A stretch of 47,714 nucleotides of DNA from Caenibius sp964466155 (GCA_964466155.1 CAYXMY010000006.1:1-47714), one strand, 5' to 3'. Positions 32,905 to 42,169 are shown, counted from the first letter of the stretch. The notes: generated by a model from the letters alone, not told the origin. Made by a program: numbers and translations.

Positions 32905-34500
32905 TTAGGGCACCAGCACCGTATCCACCGGCACCTGATGCGTGGTGGGGTAATCGAGCGTATAGTGCAGCCCCCGGCTTTCATGCCGTTTCAAGGCGCT
33001 GCGCACGATCAGTTCGGCGCATTGCAGCAGATTGCGCAGTTCGATCAGATCGGTGCTGACGCGGAAGTGGCCGTAATAGTCGCCCACTTCCTCCTGCAGC
33101 ATTTTGATCCGGTGGGCCGCGCGTTCCAGCCGCTTGGTGGTGCGCACGATGCCGACATAGTTCCACATGAACCGGCGGATTTCGGTCCAGTTCTGCTTGA
33201 TGATCACTTCCTCGTCGGAATCGGTGACGCGGCTTTCATCCCATGGGCGCACGGGCGGCGGGGCGTCGAAACTGTCCCAGCGGGCGATGATGTCGCGCGC
33301 GGCGGCTTCGCCGAAGACGAAGCATTCGAGCAGCGAATTGGAAGCGAGGCGATTGGCCCCGTGCAGCCCGCTTTCGGTACATTCGCCCGCGGCGTAGAGG
33401 CCGGGCAGATCGGTGCGGCCGTTGAGATCGATCAGCACGCCGCCGCAAGTGTAATGCTGCGCGGGCACCACCGGGATCGGCTCCCACGTCATGTCGATGC
33501 CGAGCCCCAGCAGCTTTTCATGGATATTGGGGAAATGCTCCCGCACGAATTCGGCGGGCATGTGGCTGATGTCGAGATGGACGTAATCGAGCCCGAAACG
33601 CTTGATCTCCGCGTCGATGGCGCGGGCGACCACATCGCGCGGGGCCAGCTCCAGCCGCTGCGCATCGTAGAATTCCATGAAGCGGCTGCCGGTGCGTGGA
33701 TTGATCAGCCGCCCGCCTTCGCCCCGCACCGCTTCGGTGATGAGGAAGTTCTTGACCTCCAGATTGTAGAGGCAGGTCGGGTGGAACTGCATCATCTCCA
33801 TGTTGGAGACGCGCGCGCCCGCGCGCCATGCCATCGCGATCCCGTCACCCGTCGCGCCGCGCGGGGCGGTGGAGAAGAGATAGCAGCGCCCGGCCCCGCC
33901 GCTGGCCATCACCGTGGCGCGGGCGGTGTGCGCTTCCACCCGGCCGCTTTCGGTGTCGAGCGCATAGGCGCCCCATACCCGGCCCGAGCCGGAATAGCGT
34001 TCCTCGTGCCGCCCGGTGATGAGATCGATGCAACTGCGGCCCGGCAGCAGCGTGATGTTGGGATGCTCTTCCGCCGCCTTGAGCAGCGCGGCCTGCACCG
34101 CCCAGCCGGTGGCGTCGTTCACATGCACGATGCGGCGGTGCGAATGGCCGCCTTCGCGGGTGAGGTGGAGATTGGCGCCATCGGTGTTGAACGGCACGCC
34201 GAGATCGACCAGCCGTTCGATGGCATGAGGCGCGCGTTCGATCACGAATTCGACGGTTTCGCGCCGGTTGAGCCCCGCGCCCGCGATCATGGTGTCGCGG
34301 ATATGTTCTTCGAAAGTGTCGCCCGTATCGAGCACGGCGGCGATCCCGCCCTGCGCCCAGGCGGTGGAGCCGGACGTCAGCTCGCCTTTCGCCAGCACCA
34401 GCACCTTGACGTGTTCCGCCAGGCTCAGCGCCGCGGTCAGTCCGGCCGCGCCGGAACCGATCACCAGAACGTCATGCAACGTATGCGGGATATGGCCCAT
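32905..34500 (-). CDS. nadB: L-aspartate oxidase
   Basis: A 531-residue FAD enzyme oxidising L-aspartate to iminoaspartate, first step of NAD synthesis. FAD-binding GSGAAGL is at 15-21. Other signatures are TSGSTAWAQGGIAAVL, HLTREGGHSHRRIVH, FHPTCLY with the succinate-dehydrogenase-like active site, CGGVLIDLNGRTDLPGLYAAGE, and GLHGANRLASNSLLE. Distinguished from SdhA by length and the AWAQGG form. NadA and NadC are not in the window. It lies 114 bp downstream of the ABC ATPase gene on the same strand. Confidence 0.94.
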   Translation of the reverse strand: MGHIPHTLHDVLVIGSGAAGLTAALSLAEHVKVLVLAKGELTSGSTAWAQGGIAAVLDTGDTFEEHIRDTMIAGAGLNRRETVEFVIERAPHAIERLVDLGVPFNTDGANLHLTREGGHSHRRIVHVNDATGWAVQAALLKAAEEHPNITLLPGRSCIDLITGRHEERYSGSGRVWGAYALDTESGRVEAHTARATVMASGGAGRCYLFSTAPRGATGDGIAMAWRAGARVSNMEMMQFHPTCLYNLEVKNFLITEAVRGEGGRLINPRTGSRFMEFYDAQRLELAPRDVVARAIDAEIKRFGLDYVHLDISHMPAEFVREHFPNIHEKLLGLGIDMTWEPIPVVPAQHYTCGGVLIDLNGRTDLPGLYAAGECTESGLHGANRLASNSLLECFVFGEAAARDIIARWDSFDAPPPVRPWDESRVTDSDEEVIIKQNWTEIRRFMWNYVGIVRTTKRLERAAHRIKMLQEEVGDYYGHFRVSTDLIELRNLLQCAELIVRSALKRHESRGLHYTLDYPTTHQVPVDTVLVP

Positions 34501-34614
34501 CGTGTTCTTGCCTCTCGTTCGGGCCGCTATGCCGGGCCTGCCGCGCGCCCGCAAGCTGGCAAAAGGTCCGGCATCGGGTCAGCCGGGGAACGGATGCCCC
34601 CGGTTCACGCCCGA

Positions 34615-35571
34615 TCACGCAAGGCCCGTGCCTTCCGCCTGGGCGCTCGTCAGCTTGACGAAGACATCTTCCAGATCCGCTTCGCGGGTGGTGACGTCCT
34701 GGATCGTGTAGCCTTGCTCCTGCACCAGCGCGAGCACTTGCCCCGCCTTAGCCTTGTCGCGGTCGAAAGTGATTTCCACCGTGTGATTGTCGCGCAAGGT
34801 GGATTTGATGAAGGCGGGATTGTTGGGCGCCTGGTCGATTGCGCGGTCCAGCGTTAGCACGATCACCTTTTCGCGCATCATGCCCACCAGTTCGCGCGTC
34901 GGCTTGTTGGTGATAAGCTCCCCGTGGTTGATGATGGCGATCCGGTCGCACAACTCCTCCGCTTCTTCGAGGTAATGCGTGGTCAGCACCACCGTCACCC
35001 CTTCGCGGTTAAGCTCGCCCACCAGTTCCCACAACTGCCGCCGCAGTTCCACGTCCACCCCGGCGGTCGGCTCGTCCAGCACCAGGATCGGCGGCGAATG
35101 GACCATCGCCTTGGCGATCAGCAGGCGGCGCTTCATCCCGCCCGACAGGCTGCGGGCATAGGCATCGCGCTTGTCCGCCAGATGGACGGCGCGCAGCAGT
35201 TCGTCCGAACGGCGCAGCGCCTGGGGGATGCCGTACATTCCCCCCTGGATTTCCAGCACTTCGAACGGGGTGAAGAACGGGTCGAAAACGATTTCCTGCG
35301 GCACGATGCCGATGCTCGCCTTGGCGTTGCGGCGGTCGCGGTCGATATCGTGGCCCCAGATATCCACGTGGCCCGATGTCTTGGTGACCAGCCCGGCAAG
35401 GATGTTGATCAGCGTCGATTTGCCCGCGCCGTTGGGGCCGAGAAGGCCGAACACTTCGCCTTCCGGCACATCGAAACTGACGCCGCGCAGTGCCTGCTTG
35501 GGCGGGGAATTGCCTTCCCCGGCATAGGTCTTGGTGAGATCGCGGATGGAAATGGCGGCGGATGTGCTCAT
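34615..35571 (-). CDS. ABC-2 type transporter ATP-binding protein (orphan)
   Basis: A 318-residue ABC ATPase. Walker A GPNGAGKS is at 45-52, Q-loop Q92, signature LSGGMKRR at 142-149, Walker B ILVLDEPTAG at 162-171 and switch His199. The C-terminal extension of about 100 residues is typical of DrrA/NatA-like subunits. No permease gene is adjacent on either side, so the membrane partner must be encoded elsewhere. The frame runs open far upstream across tldD, but the ATP-binding fold starts at about 35571; ATG at 35586 is an alternative. Divergent from the zf-CHCC gene. Confidence 0.88.
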   Translation of the reverse strand: MSTSAAISIRDLTKTYAGEGNSPPKQALRGVSFDVPEGEVFGLLGPNGAGKSTLINILAGLVTKTSGHVDIWGHDIDRDRRNAKASIGIVPQEIVFDPFFTPFEVLEIQGGMYGIPQALRRSDELLRAVHLADKRDAYARSLSGGMKRRLLIAKAMVHSPPILVLDEPTAGVDVELRRQLWELVGELNREGVTVVLTTHYLEEAEELCDRIAIINHGELITNKPTRELVGMMREKVIVLTLDRAIDQAPNNPAFIKSTLRDNHTVEITFDRDKAKAGQVLALVQEQGYTIQDVTTREADLEDVFVKLTSAQAEGTGLA

Positions 35572-35712
35572 GATTTGCTGGTCCATGGGCCACATGCCAG
35601 CCAAGGTAAAGGGGGGAGAAAGAAGGAGGCGCGCGCCGCGCTGGCCACGCCGGTGTCTGCCTTCCCCTTCCAAACCGTTGCGAATCCCCTGCCGAAGCGA
35701 TAGAGGCGGCGC

Positions 35713-35967
35713 ATGATCGAACCGCCTGAAACCATCTTGGTCGAAACCTCCCGCGTTAGCTGCGACGGCGCTTCCGGCATTCGCGGGGGCAAGGGATATC
35801 GCCCGGCCGCGCTGGGCCATCCGCGCGTCTGGCTCGAAATCGATGAGCACGGTTATGTCGATTGCGGCTATTGCGACCGGCGCTTCGTGCTGAAGGGCGG
35901 TCCGGCCGATGGCGTCGATCAGGCGCTGCTGCCCGATATTGCCGCTGGCGCTTCGCCCGAAGCCTGA
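35713..35967 (+). CDS. zf-CHCC zinc-finger protein (NDUFS6-like)
   Basis: An 84-residue protein with the zinc-finger CHCC domain shared with mitochondrial complex I subunit NDUFS6. Ligands appear as C17 (VSCDG), H36 (GHPRVWLEID) and C51/C54 in YVDCGYCDRRF. In alphaproteobacteria it is a complex I accessory protein candidate. It lies 81 bp before tldD on the same strand and may share its transcript. Confidence 0.88.
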   Translation: MIEPPETILVETSRVSCDGASGIRGGKGYRPAALGHPRVWLEIDEHGYVDCGYCDRRFVLKGGPADGVDQALLPDIAAGASPEA

Positions 35968-36048
35968 CCGGCGGCGATTGCGCGCCTTGTGCGCGTGGGA
36001 AGTCCGGTTTCCCTTTTGCGCGGGCGACGATGGCCCTATATCGTGGGC

Positions 36049-37473
36049 ATGACCACACACGATCCGCGCCAATTCCTCTATGCAGAGGGCAAGCTGACCC
36101 CCGAAGAAGCGCAGGCTATCGCCGCGCAGACCCTGGCCAAATGCGACGATGGGGAGCTGTATCTCCAGTTCATCGCCAGCGAGAGTTTCACGTTTGACGA
36201 CGGGCGGCTGAAAGCGGCCGATTATTCGCGCGATTCCGGTTTCGGCCTGCGCGGCATCTCGGGCGAGATGACCGGGTTCGCCCATGCCAACGATATCAGC
36301 GCCCAGGCGATCCTGCGCGCGGGCGAAACGCTGCAACTGCTCGATCCGGCGAAGGGCCAGCCTGCCCCGCCGCCGCGCCGCAACAACCGCCACCTCTACA
36401 CCGATGCCAGCCCCCTGGACGCGATCCCCTTCGCCGAGAAGGTCAGGCTGCTGGAAACCATCGACGCCGCGGCCCGCGCCCGCGATCCGCGCGTGGCGCA
36501 AGTCACCGCTTCGCTTTCGGGAAGCTGGAGCGTGGTGGAAATCGTCCGCGCCGATGGCTTCGTCGCGCAGGATATCCGCCCGCTGGTGCGGCTCAATGTC
36601 GGGATCGTGGCGGAACGCGACGGCCGCCGCGAAACCGGCAGCTTCGGCATGGGCGGGCGCTGGCTCTATGACGATCTGTTCCAGCCGGAAAACTGGAACC
36701 GCGCGATCGATACCGCGCTGGCGCAGGCGCTGACCAATCTCGACAGCGTGCCCGCGCCTGCAGGCGAAATGACCGTGCTGCTCGGCCCCGGCTGGCCCGG
36801 CGTGTTGCTGCACGAGGCGGTCGGGCATGGCCTCGAAGGCGACTTCAACCGCAAGGGCACCAGCGCCTTTTCCGGCCGCATCGGCGAACGTGTCGGCGCG
36901 CCGGGCGTGACGGTGGTGGACGATGGCTCCATCGGCGGGCGGCGCGGTTCGCTGTCCATCGATGATGAAGGCACCCCCACGGGCGAAACCGTGCTGATCG
37001 AGGACGGCATCCTCAAGGGTTATATGCAGGATCGCCTGAACGCCCGGCTGATGGGGGTGGAGGCCACCGGCAACGGCCGCCGGCAAGACTATGCCCATGC
37101 GCCGATGCCGCGTATGACCAACACGTTCATGCGTGCCGGGAACGACGATCCGGCGGAACTGCTGGCCCGCGTCAAGAACGGCATTTTCGCCAAGAGCTTC
37201 GGCGGCGGGCAGGTCGATATCGTTTCGGGCAAGTTCGTGTTTTCCTGCACCGAGGCGTACAAGGTCGAGAACGGCAAGCTGGGCGCGCCGATCAAGGGCG
37301 CGACGCTGATCGGCGATGGCCCCAGTGTGCTGACCCGCGTCACCGGCATCGGCAACGACATGGCGCTGGACGAAGGCGTGGGCGTGTGCGGCAAGGGCGG
37401 GCAAAGCGTGCCCGCGGGCGTGGGCCAGCCGACGCTGCTGATCGAAGGACTCACTGTGGGTGGGACGGCGTGA
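36049..37473 (+). CDS. tldD: Metalloprotease TldD
   Basis: A 474-residue TldD, half of the TldD/TldE heterodimer that degrades unfolded peptides and processes microcins and CcdA. The zinc motif HEAVGH is at 255-260 (HExxxH type), with GLEGDFNRKGTSAF directly after; the candidate third ligand lies in FVFSCTEAYKVENGK. The start at 36049 (MTTHDPRQFLY) is the natural one; the upstream part of the frame has no ribosome-binding site. TldE is not in the window. Confidence 0.94.
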   Translation: MTTHDPRQFLYAEGKLTPEEAQAIAAQTLAKCDDGELYLQFIASESFTFDDGRLKAADYSRDSGFGLRGISGEMTGFAHANDISAQAILRAGETLQLLDPAKGQPAPPPRRNNRHLYTDASPLDAIPFAEKVRLLETIDAAARARDPRVAQVTASLSGSWSVVEIVRADGFVAQDIRPLVRLNVGIVAERDGRRETGSFGMGGRWLYDDLFQPENWNRAIDTALAQALTNLDSVPAPAGEMTVLLGPGWPGVLLHEAVGHGLEGDFNRKGTSAFSGRIGERVGAPGVTVVDDGSIGGRRGSLSIDDEGTPTGETVLIEDGILKGYMQDRLNARLMGVEATGNGRRQDYAHAPMPRMTNTFMRAGNDDPAELLARVKNGIFAKSFGGGQVDIVSGKFVFSCTEAYKVENGKLGAPIKGATLIGDGPSVLTRVTGIGNDMALDEGVGVCGKGGQSVPAGVGQPTLLIEGLTVGGTA

Positions 37474-37561
37474 CTCCGTTATCCGTCTGGAACGCTGCAC
37501 CTTTCATCGTCCATTCAGACGGAAAGGCGCAGTTTTCCGGCCACAATCGGGAGTATGCCCC

Positions 37562-37972
37562 ATGCGTAAATTACTGACTGCACTCGCTCTTTCTTCGCTC
37601 GTCCTGACGGGCGGCGTTGCCCATGCCAAGCAGACGACGCGCGAGCGGGGGGAAGCGCGCCTTGCCAAGCTGCTGGCCGGCCGCGAAGCGGGAACGCCGG
37701 TTTCGTGCATTCCCAACATGCCGAGCCTCAACGTCACGGTGATCGACCGGACCGCGCTGGTCTATGGGTCTGGCCGCACGATCTACGTCAACCGGACGCA
37801 AGACCCGCGCTGGATCGATCAGAACAACATTCTGGTCACCAAGCCGACCAATGCCAGCCAGTTGTGCAAGCTCGATAGCGTCACCACGATGGACCGCACC
37901 ACGCATATGCGCGGCGGGGCGATCATGCTGCAGGATTTCGTGCCTTACACCAAGGTCGCCAACAAGAGGTAA
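37562..37972 (+). CDS. Secreted protein of unknown function
   Basis: A 136-residue protein with a clear signal peptide (MRKLLTALALSSLVLTGG, cleavage near AHAK). The mature part has Cys residues in VSCIPN and QLCKLD that could form a disulfide, and strands such as LVYGSGRTIYVNR. I associate it with conserved sphingomonad proteins but recognise no domain. GGGAG lies about 8 nt before the ATG. The stop (TAAGCGATG) leads into the DUF924 gene after 3 bp, so the two are co-transcribed. Confidence 0.75.
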   Translation: MRKLLTALALSSLVLTGGVAHAKQTTRERGEARLAKLLAGREAGTPVSCIPNMPSLNVTVIDRTALVYGSGRTIYVNRTQDPRWIDQNNILVTKPTNASQLCKLDSVTTMDRTTHMRGGAIMLQDFVPYTKVANKR

Positions 37973-37975
37973 GCG

Positions 37976-38530
37976 ATGGCCGTCGCCCCGCGCCGCTGGG
38001 CGGCGGAATTGCTCCATTTCTGGTTTCACAAACTGAAACCGCGCGATTGGTTCGTCGGCGGGGATGCGGTGGACGAGGCGCTGCGCCGCCGGTTCGCCCG
38101 CGATCTGGCAACCTTGTCGGCCTGTTCGGCGCAGAGACTGCTCACCGATCCGTTGACCGCGCGCGCGGCGATCCTGCTGTTCGATCAGGTGCCGCGCAAT
38201 CTGTTTCGCGGTTCGGCGGAGGCTTTTGCCTACGATCCGCTGGCGCGCGCGATTGCTTATGGCGTTCTGGCGCGCGAATGGGATTTGCCGTTTTCCGGCG
38301 CGGCCCGGCAATTCATCGCCATGCCGTTGATGCATAGCGAAGATATCGCCGATCAGTTGAACTCGCTCGCTTATTTCAGTGAACTGGGGCCGCGCCATGG
38401 CTGGCCTTTCGCGCGCGATCATTACCGGATGATCGCGCGCTTCGGCCGTTTTCCGCACCGCAACGCGGTGCTGGGGCGCAAGAGCACGTCTGCGGAAATC
38501 CGTGCGGTGGCAGCGGGCAACAGTTGGTGA
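37976..38530 (+). CDS. DUF924 family protein
   Basis: A 184-residue soluble helical protein of the DUF924 family, with LLHFWFHKLKPRDWFVGG at the start and LLFDQVPRNLFRGSAEAFAYDP, FIAMPLMHSEDIADQ and RFGRFPHRNAVLGR. The family adopts a TPR-like fold; function is unknown. Start is 3 bp after the secreted protein stop; the Tag glycosylase gene follows after 25 bp. Confidence 0.9.
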   Translation: MAVAPRRWAAELLHFWFHKLKPRDWFVGGDAVDEALRRRFARDLATLSACSAQRLLTDPLTARAAILLFDQVPRNLFRGSAEAFAYDPLARAIAYGVLAREWDLPFSGAARQFIAMPLMHSEDIADQLNSLAYFSELGPRHGWPFARDHYRMIARFGRFPHRNAVLGRKSTSAEIRAVAAGNSW

Positions 38531-38555
38531 CAGACGCGGTTATGGGGCACACGGT

Positions 38556-39128
38556 ATGAACAGGGATGACGGCAGGCCGCGCTGTAGCTGGTCCACCAAG
38601 ACGGCGCAGGAATGCGCTTATCACGATGCGGAATGGGGCGTGCCCGTGCGCGATTCCCGCCTGCTGTGGGAAACCTTGATGCTGGAAGGGTTCCAGGCCG
38701 GGCTGGCATGGTCGGTGATCCTCGCCAAGCGGGACAATTTCCGTGCCGCCTTTGCCGGGTTCGATTCGCGCGCGGTGGCGGCGTTCGGAGAGCGGGATAT
38801 CGAACGGCTGCTGGGCGATGCCGGGATCGTGCGTTCGCGCGCCAAGATCGAGGCGACCATTCGCGGCGCGCAGATCTACAACGCGATGGCCGACACGGGG
38901 GAGGATTTCGCCGCCTTCTGCTGGTCCTTCACCGACGGCCAACCGTTGCAGGGTGAAGGCGTTCACGCGCAGACGCCCCTTTCGCAGGCGATTTCCAAGG
39001 AACTGAAGCGGCGCGGGTTCAAGTTCACCGGCCCGACGATCGTTTATGCCTGGATGCAGGCGGTGGGTATCGTCAACGATCACGCCCCCGAATGCTTCCG
39101 CCGCACGGAAGTGGCCGCGCTGGGCTGA
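38556..39128 (+). CDS. tag: DNA-3-methyladenine glycosylase I
   Basis: A 190-residue base-excision enzyme removing 3-methyladenine. Zinc-snap ligands fit C10 (RCSW), H23 (AYHDAEWG), H176 and C180 (NDHAPECF). Candidate catalytic Glu44 is in LMLEGFQAGLAW. Start at 38556 gives the expected N-terminus; the frame is open a few codons earlier without a site. Third gene after the secreted and DUF924 genes, convergent with a GST gene. Confidence 0.93.
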   Translation: MNRDDGRPRCSWSTKTAQECAYHDAEWGVPVRDSRLLWETLMLEGFQAGLAWSVILAKRDNFRAAFAGFDSRAVAAFGERDIERLLGDAGIVRSRAKIEATIRGAQIYNAMADTGEDFAAFCWSFTDGQPLQGEGVHAQTPLSQAISKELKRRGFKFTGPTIVYAWMQAVGIVNDHAPECFRRTEVAALG

Positions 39129-39156
39129 GATCAGGGCGCGGGCGTACTATCCCGCG

Positions 39157-39798
39157 CTAACGGTCCGCCGCCGCGAAATGGGCCATCTGGTCCGCGTGCG
39201 CTTTTTGGAATGCCGGGCGCCCGGTGGCGCGGGCGATATAGGCGCAGCAGGCGGGATGGTCCGTCAATCTGTCGAACCGTTCGAGGAGGCGCAGCACGTC
39301 CGCCATCAGGATATCGGCGATGGAGAATGTCCCCACCAGCCATTCGCGTTCCGCCAGCACCGGTTCGAGACGGCGCAGCCGGATGGAAACGAAGTCGTCC
39401 AGCACTTTCCATTCGGGCGTATTGCCGGTCAGGCCGGAAAACGCGAGGAGCGACCATGGCAGGCTCGCCATTTCGACGGAGTTGAGCGCGGCGAAGACCC
39501 ATTCCATGACTTCGGTCCGGGCGCGCGGATCGCGGGGCATCAGCGCCTCGCTGCGTTCGCCCAGATGGAGAAGGATCGCCCCGCTTTCGAACAGCGACAT
39601 GTCGCCATCGGTTAGCCACGGCACTTGCCCGAACGGCTGGTGGGCCAGATGTTCGCTATCCCGGCCCCGGAAGGGCACGCTTTCGACGCGGTAAGGCAGG
39701 CCCGCCTCTTCCAGCGCCCAGCGCACCCGCAAGTCTCGGACGAAACCGCGCGGCATGTCCGGCACCCAATCGAACGTGGTGAGAATCAGCTCGGTCAT
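39157..39798 (-). CDS. Glutathione S-transferase family protein
   Basis: A 213-residue two-domain GST. The thioredoxin-like N-terminal domain shows LRVRWALEEAGLPYRV, FGQVPWLTDGDMSLFESGAILLHL (cis-Pro and the Glu-Ser glutathione-binding pair); the helical C-terminal domain contains FSIADILMADVLRLL. Substrate unknown. It lies 22 bp downstream of the endonuclease III-like gene on the same strand. Confidence 0.88.
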   Translation of the reverse strand: MTELILTTFDWVPDMPRGFVRDLRVRWALEEAGLPYRVESVPFRGRDSEHLAHQPFGQVPWLTDGDMSLFESGAILLHLGERSEALMPRDPRARTEVMEWVFAALNSVEMASLPWSLLAFSGLTGNTPEWKVLDDFVSIRLRRLEPVLAEREWLVGTFSIADILMADVLRLLERFDRLTDHPACCAYIARATGRPAFQKAHADQMAHFAAADR

Positions 39799-39820
39799 CG
39801 CATATCTCCATCGGCCGGGA

Positions 39821-40540
39821 TCATGGCCGCTTCCCGGCTGTTCCGGCCTGCCCCGTGCGGCAATGTGGCCGTATGGGGCAGCGGGCGCAATCGTGGTGCG
39901 ATGGGCGGCAGAACGTCTGGCCGACGCGTTTCATCAGCAGGTGGTGCTCGTCGAAATCGCCCGCCGTCCATTCGGGCGGCCACGCCGGATCGAGCGCTTC
40001 GTAAGCGCGGGCGGTGTCCGCCTTGGCCGGGACGAGCCCCATGCGCTGAAGCACGCGGCGGTGGTTGGTGTCGATCACCATTGCCTTGCGGTCGAGCGTG
40101 CTGGTGTTGACCACGCCCGCCGAAACCTTGCGCGCGACGCCGGGCAGCGTTTCGAGCCAGGCCATCGCCTGCGCGGTGTCCATCGCGGAAAGATGCGACA
40201 GATCGATCCGCCCGCGCTGCTGCCGTATGGCGAGGAGGCAGGCTTTCAGCCGCTGCGCCATCAATTCGGGGAATGTCGCGGTGGCGAGTTCCGCGGTCAG
40301 CGCGTCGAGCGGGGCATCGGTCACCGCGTCCCACGATCCGTAATGCGCGAGCAGGCGGTCGGTCGAAGCGTTTGAAGCAGCGGTCTTGGTCCGCGCGCCG
40401 ATCACCCCCTGCACCAGTGCCCACACGGGATCGCGGCGCTTTCCCGGCGGGCGCACGATCCGCCCGAAACAGGCGATCAGCCGCCGCTGGATATCGCGGA
40501 GCTGCGCCGTGCGCGGATCGTCGCCAAGGGCCAGTTGCAT
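39821..40540 (-). CDS. Endonuclease III-like HhH-GPD DNA glycosylase
   Basis: A 239-residue helix-hairpin-helix glycosylase. Hairpin LPGVARKVSAGVV contains candidate catalytic Lys138, and Asp157 is in VIDTNHRRV, so bifunctional glycosylase/AP-lyase chemistry is possible. A [4Fe-4S] cluster motif C211-x6-C218-x2-C221-x5-C227 closes the fold. The motif that in E. coli Nth reads SAQATD is GARTKT here, so this is a divergent Nth-like branch rather than classical Nth. Located between guaA and a GST gene, all on the minus strand. Confidence 0.85.
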   Translation of the reverse strand: MQLALGDDPRTAQLRDIQRRLIACFGRIVRPPGKRRDPVWALVQGVIGARTKTAASNASTDRLLAHYGSWDAVTDAPLDALTAELATATFPELMAQRLKACLLAIRQQRGRIDLSHLSAMDTAQAMAWLETLPGVARKVSAGVVNTSTLDRKAMVIDTNHRRVLQRMGLVPAKADTARAYEALDPAWPPEWTAGDFDEHHLLMKRVGQTFCRPSHHDCARCPIRPHCRTGQAGTAGKRP

Positions 40541-40556
40541 GCCGCTACTATGGGAT

Positions 40557-40586
40557 GCGCCCCGGCCCCGAACAAGGCCCGGGCGC
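40557..40586 (-). terminator. GC-rich hairpin after guaA
   Basis: GCGCCCCGGCC pairs with GGCCCGGGCGC with one mismatch around an 8 nt loop, 5 bp after the guaA stop. No T-run follows. Confidence 0.4.
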
Positions 40587-40591
40587 GGGGA

Positions 40592-42169
40592 TCATTCCCA
40601 TTCGATCGTGCCGGGCGGCTTCGACGTGTAGTCGTAAACCACGCGGTTGATACCCTTCACCTCGTTGATGATGCGGGTGGCGACGCGGCTGAGGAATGCG
40701 GCGTCGAAGGGATAGATATCTGCCGTCATCCCGTCGGTGCTGGTGACGGCGCGCAGGGCGCAGACGCTGTCGTAAGTACGCCCGTCGCCCATCACGCCCA
40801 CGGTCTTGACCGGCAGCAGCACGGCGAACGCCTGCCAGATCGCATCGTAAAGGCCCGCGTTGCGGATTTCTTCCAGATAGATTGCGTCCGCCTTGCGCAG
40901 AATGTCGCAGCGTTCCTTGGTCACTTCGCCGGGAATACGGATGGCGAGGCCCGGACCGGGGAAGGGGTGGCGGCCGACGAAAATCTCCGGCAGGCCAAGT
41001 TCGCGGCCCAGTTCGCGCACTTCGTCCTTGAACAGTTCGCGCAGCGGCTCGACCAGCTTCATGTTCATGCGTTCGGGCAGGCCGCCGACATTGTGGTGGC
41101 TCTTGATCGTGACCGAAGGGCCGCCGGTGAAGCTGACGCTTTCGATCACATCGGGGTAGAGCGTGCCCTGCGCGAGGAAATCGGCACCGCCGATGTTCTT
41201 CGCCTCTTGCTCGAACACATCGATGAAAGTCTTGCCGATGAATTTGCGCTTGGCTTCCGGGTCGGTCACGCCCGCCAGTCCGTTGAGGAACAGGGTCGAG
41301 GCATCGACGTGCACCAGCGGGATATTGTAATGGCCGCGGAACAGGCTGACGACCTGTTCGGCCTCGCCCATGCGCAGGATGCCGCCATCCACGAACACGC
41401 AGGTGAGCTGATCGCCGATCGCTTCGTGGATCAGCAACGCGGCAACGGCGGAATCGACCCCGCCCGAAAGGCCGCAAATCACTTTCCCGGCACCCACCTG
41501 GGCGCGGATTTCCTCGATCTTGGTCTTGCGGAATTCGGCCATCGTCCAATCCCCGGCAAGGCCGCAGACATGGCGCACGAAATTCTTCAGCAGCTTGCCG
41601 CCATCGGGCGTGTGGACCACTTCGGGGTGGAACTGCATCGCGTAGATGCGGCGTTCGTCATCCGCCACTACGGCATAGGGTGCGCCGGGGCTGGAGGCCA
41701 CGGGGCGGAAGCCGGGGGCGAGGCGGGTCACCTTGTCGCCATGGCTCATCCACACCTGATGGCTTTCTTCCTTGTGCCACAGCCCGTCGAACAGCACGCA
41801 GGTGTCTTCGATGGCGATGAAGGCGCGGCCGAATTCGCCTTCATCCCCTTGCACCACTTCGCCGCCGAACTGCTGCATCAGCGCCTGCTGGCCATAACAG
41901 ATGCCGAGCATCGGCAAGCCGCTGTCGAGAATCGCCTGCGGGATGCGCGGGCCGTTTGCATCGGTGACGGAGGCCGGGCCGCCCGACAGGATCACGCCCT
42001 TGGGCTTCATCCGCTGGAAGGCCGCTTCGGCGCTGCCGAACGGGGCGATTTCGGAATAGACGCCCGCTTCGCGCACGCGGCGGGCGATGAGCTGGGTCAC
42101 CTGGCTGCCGAAATCGACGATCAGAATCGAGTCGGGCAGGGTGGAATCGGGAAGAGTGGAAGCGTCCAT
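40592..42169 (-). CDS. guaA: GMP synthase (glutamine-hydrolysing)
   Basis: A 525-residue GMP synthase converting XMP to GMP with glutamine. The class I amidotransferase domain has nucleophile Cys91 in LGICYGQQALMQ and MQFHPEVVHTP with His and Glu. The PP-loop ATP pyrophosphatase domain begins at GLSGGVDSAVAALLI, and the C-terminal dimerisation domain ends with DYTSKPPGTIEWE. The first 15 residues contain a small tandem repeat (STLPDSTLPDS), probably disordered. Divergent from argB. Confidence 0.95.
   Translation of the reverse strand: MDASTLPDSTLPDSILIVDFGSQVTQLIARRVREAGVYSEIAPFGSAEAAFQRMKPKGVILSGGPASVTDANGPRIPQAILDSGLPMLGICYGQQALMQQFGGEVVQGDEGEFGRAFIAIEDTCVLFDGLWHKEESHQVWMSHGDKVTRLAPGFRPVASSPGAPYAVVADDERRIYAMQFHPEVVHTPDGGKLLKNFVRHVCGLAGDWTMAEFRKTKIEEIRAQVGAGKVICGLSGGVDSAVAALLIHEAIGDQLTCVFVDGGILRMGEAEQVVSLFRGHYNIPLVHVDASTLFLNGLAGVTDPEAKRKFIGKTFIDVFEQEAKNIGGADFLAQGTLYPDVIESVSFTGGPSVTIKSHHNVGGLPERMNMKLVEPLRELFKDEVRELGRELGLPEIFVGRHPFPGPGLAIRIPGEVTKERCDILRKADAIYLEEIRNAGLYDAIWQAFAVLLPVKTVGVMGDGRTYDSVCALRAVTSTDGMTADIYPFDAAFLSRVATRIINEVKGINRVVYDYTSKPPGTIEWE

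Noticed and set aside
35572..37500. Apparent 600-residue N-terminal extension of the ABC ATPase
   Set aside because: It is the antisense of the zf-CHCC and tldD genes; the ABC fold begins naturally at about 35571.
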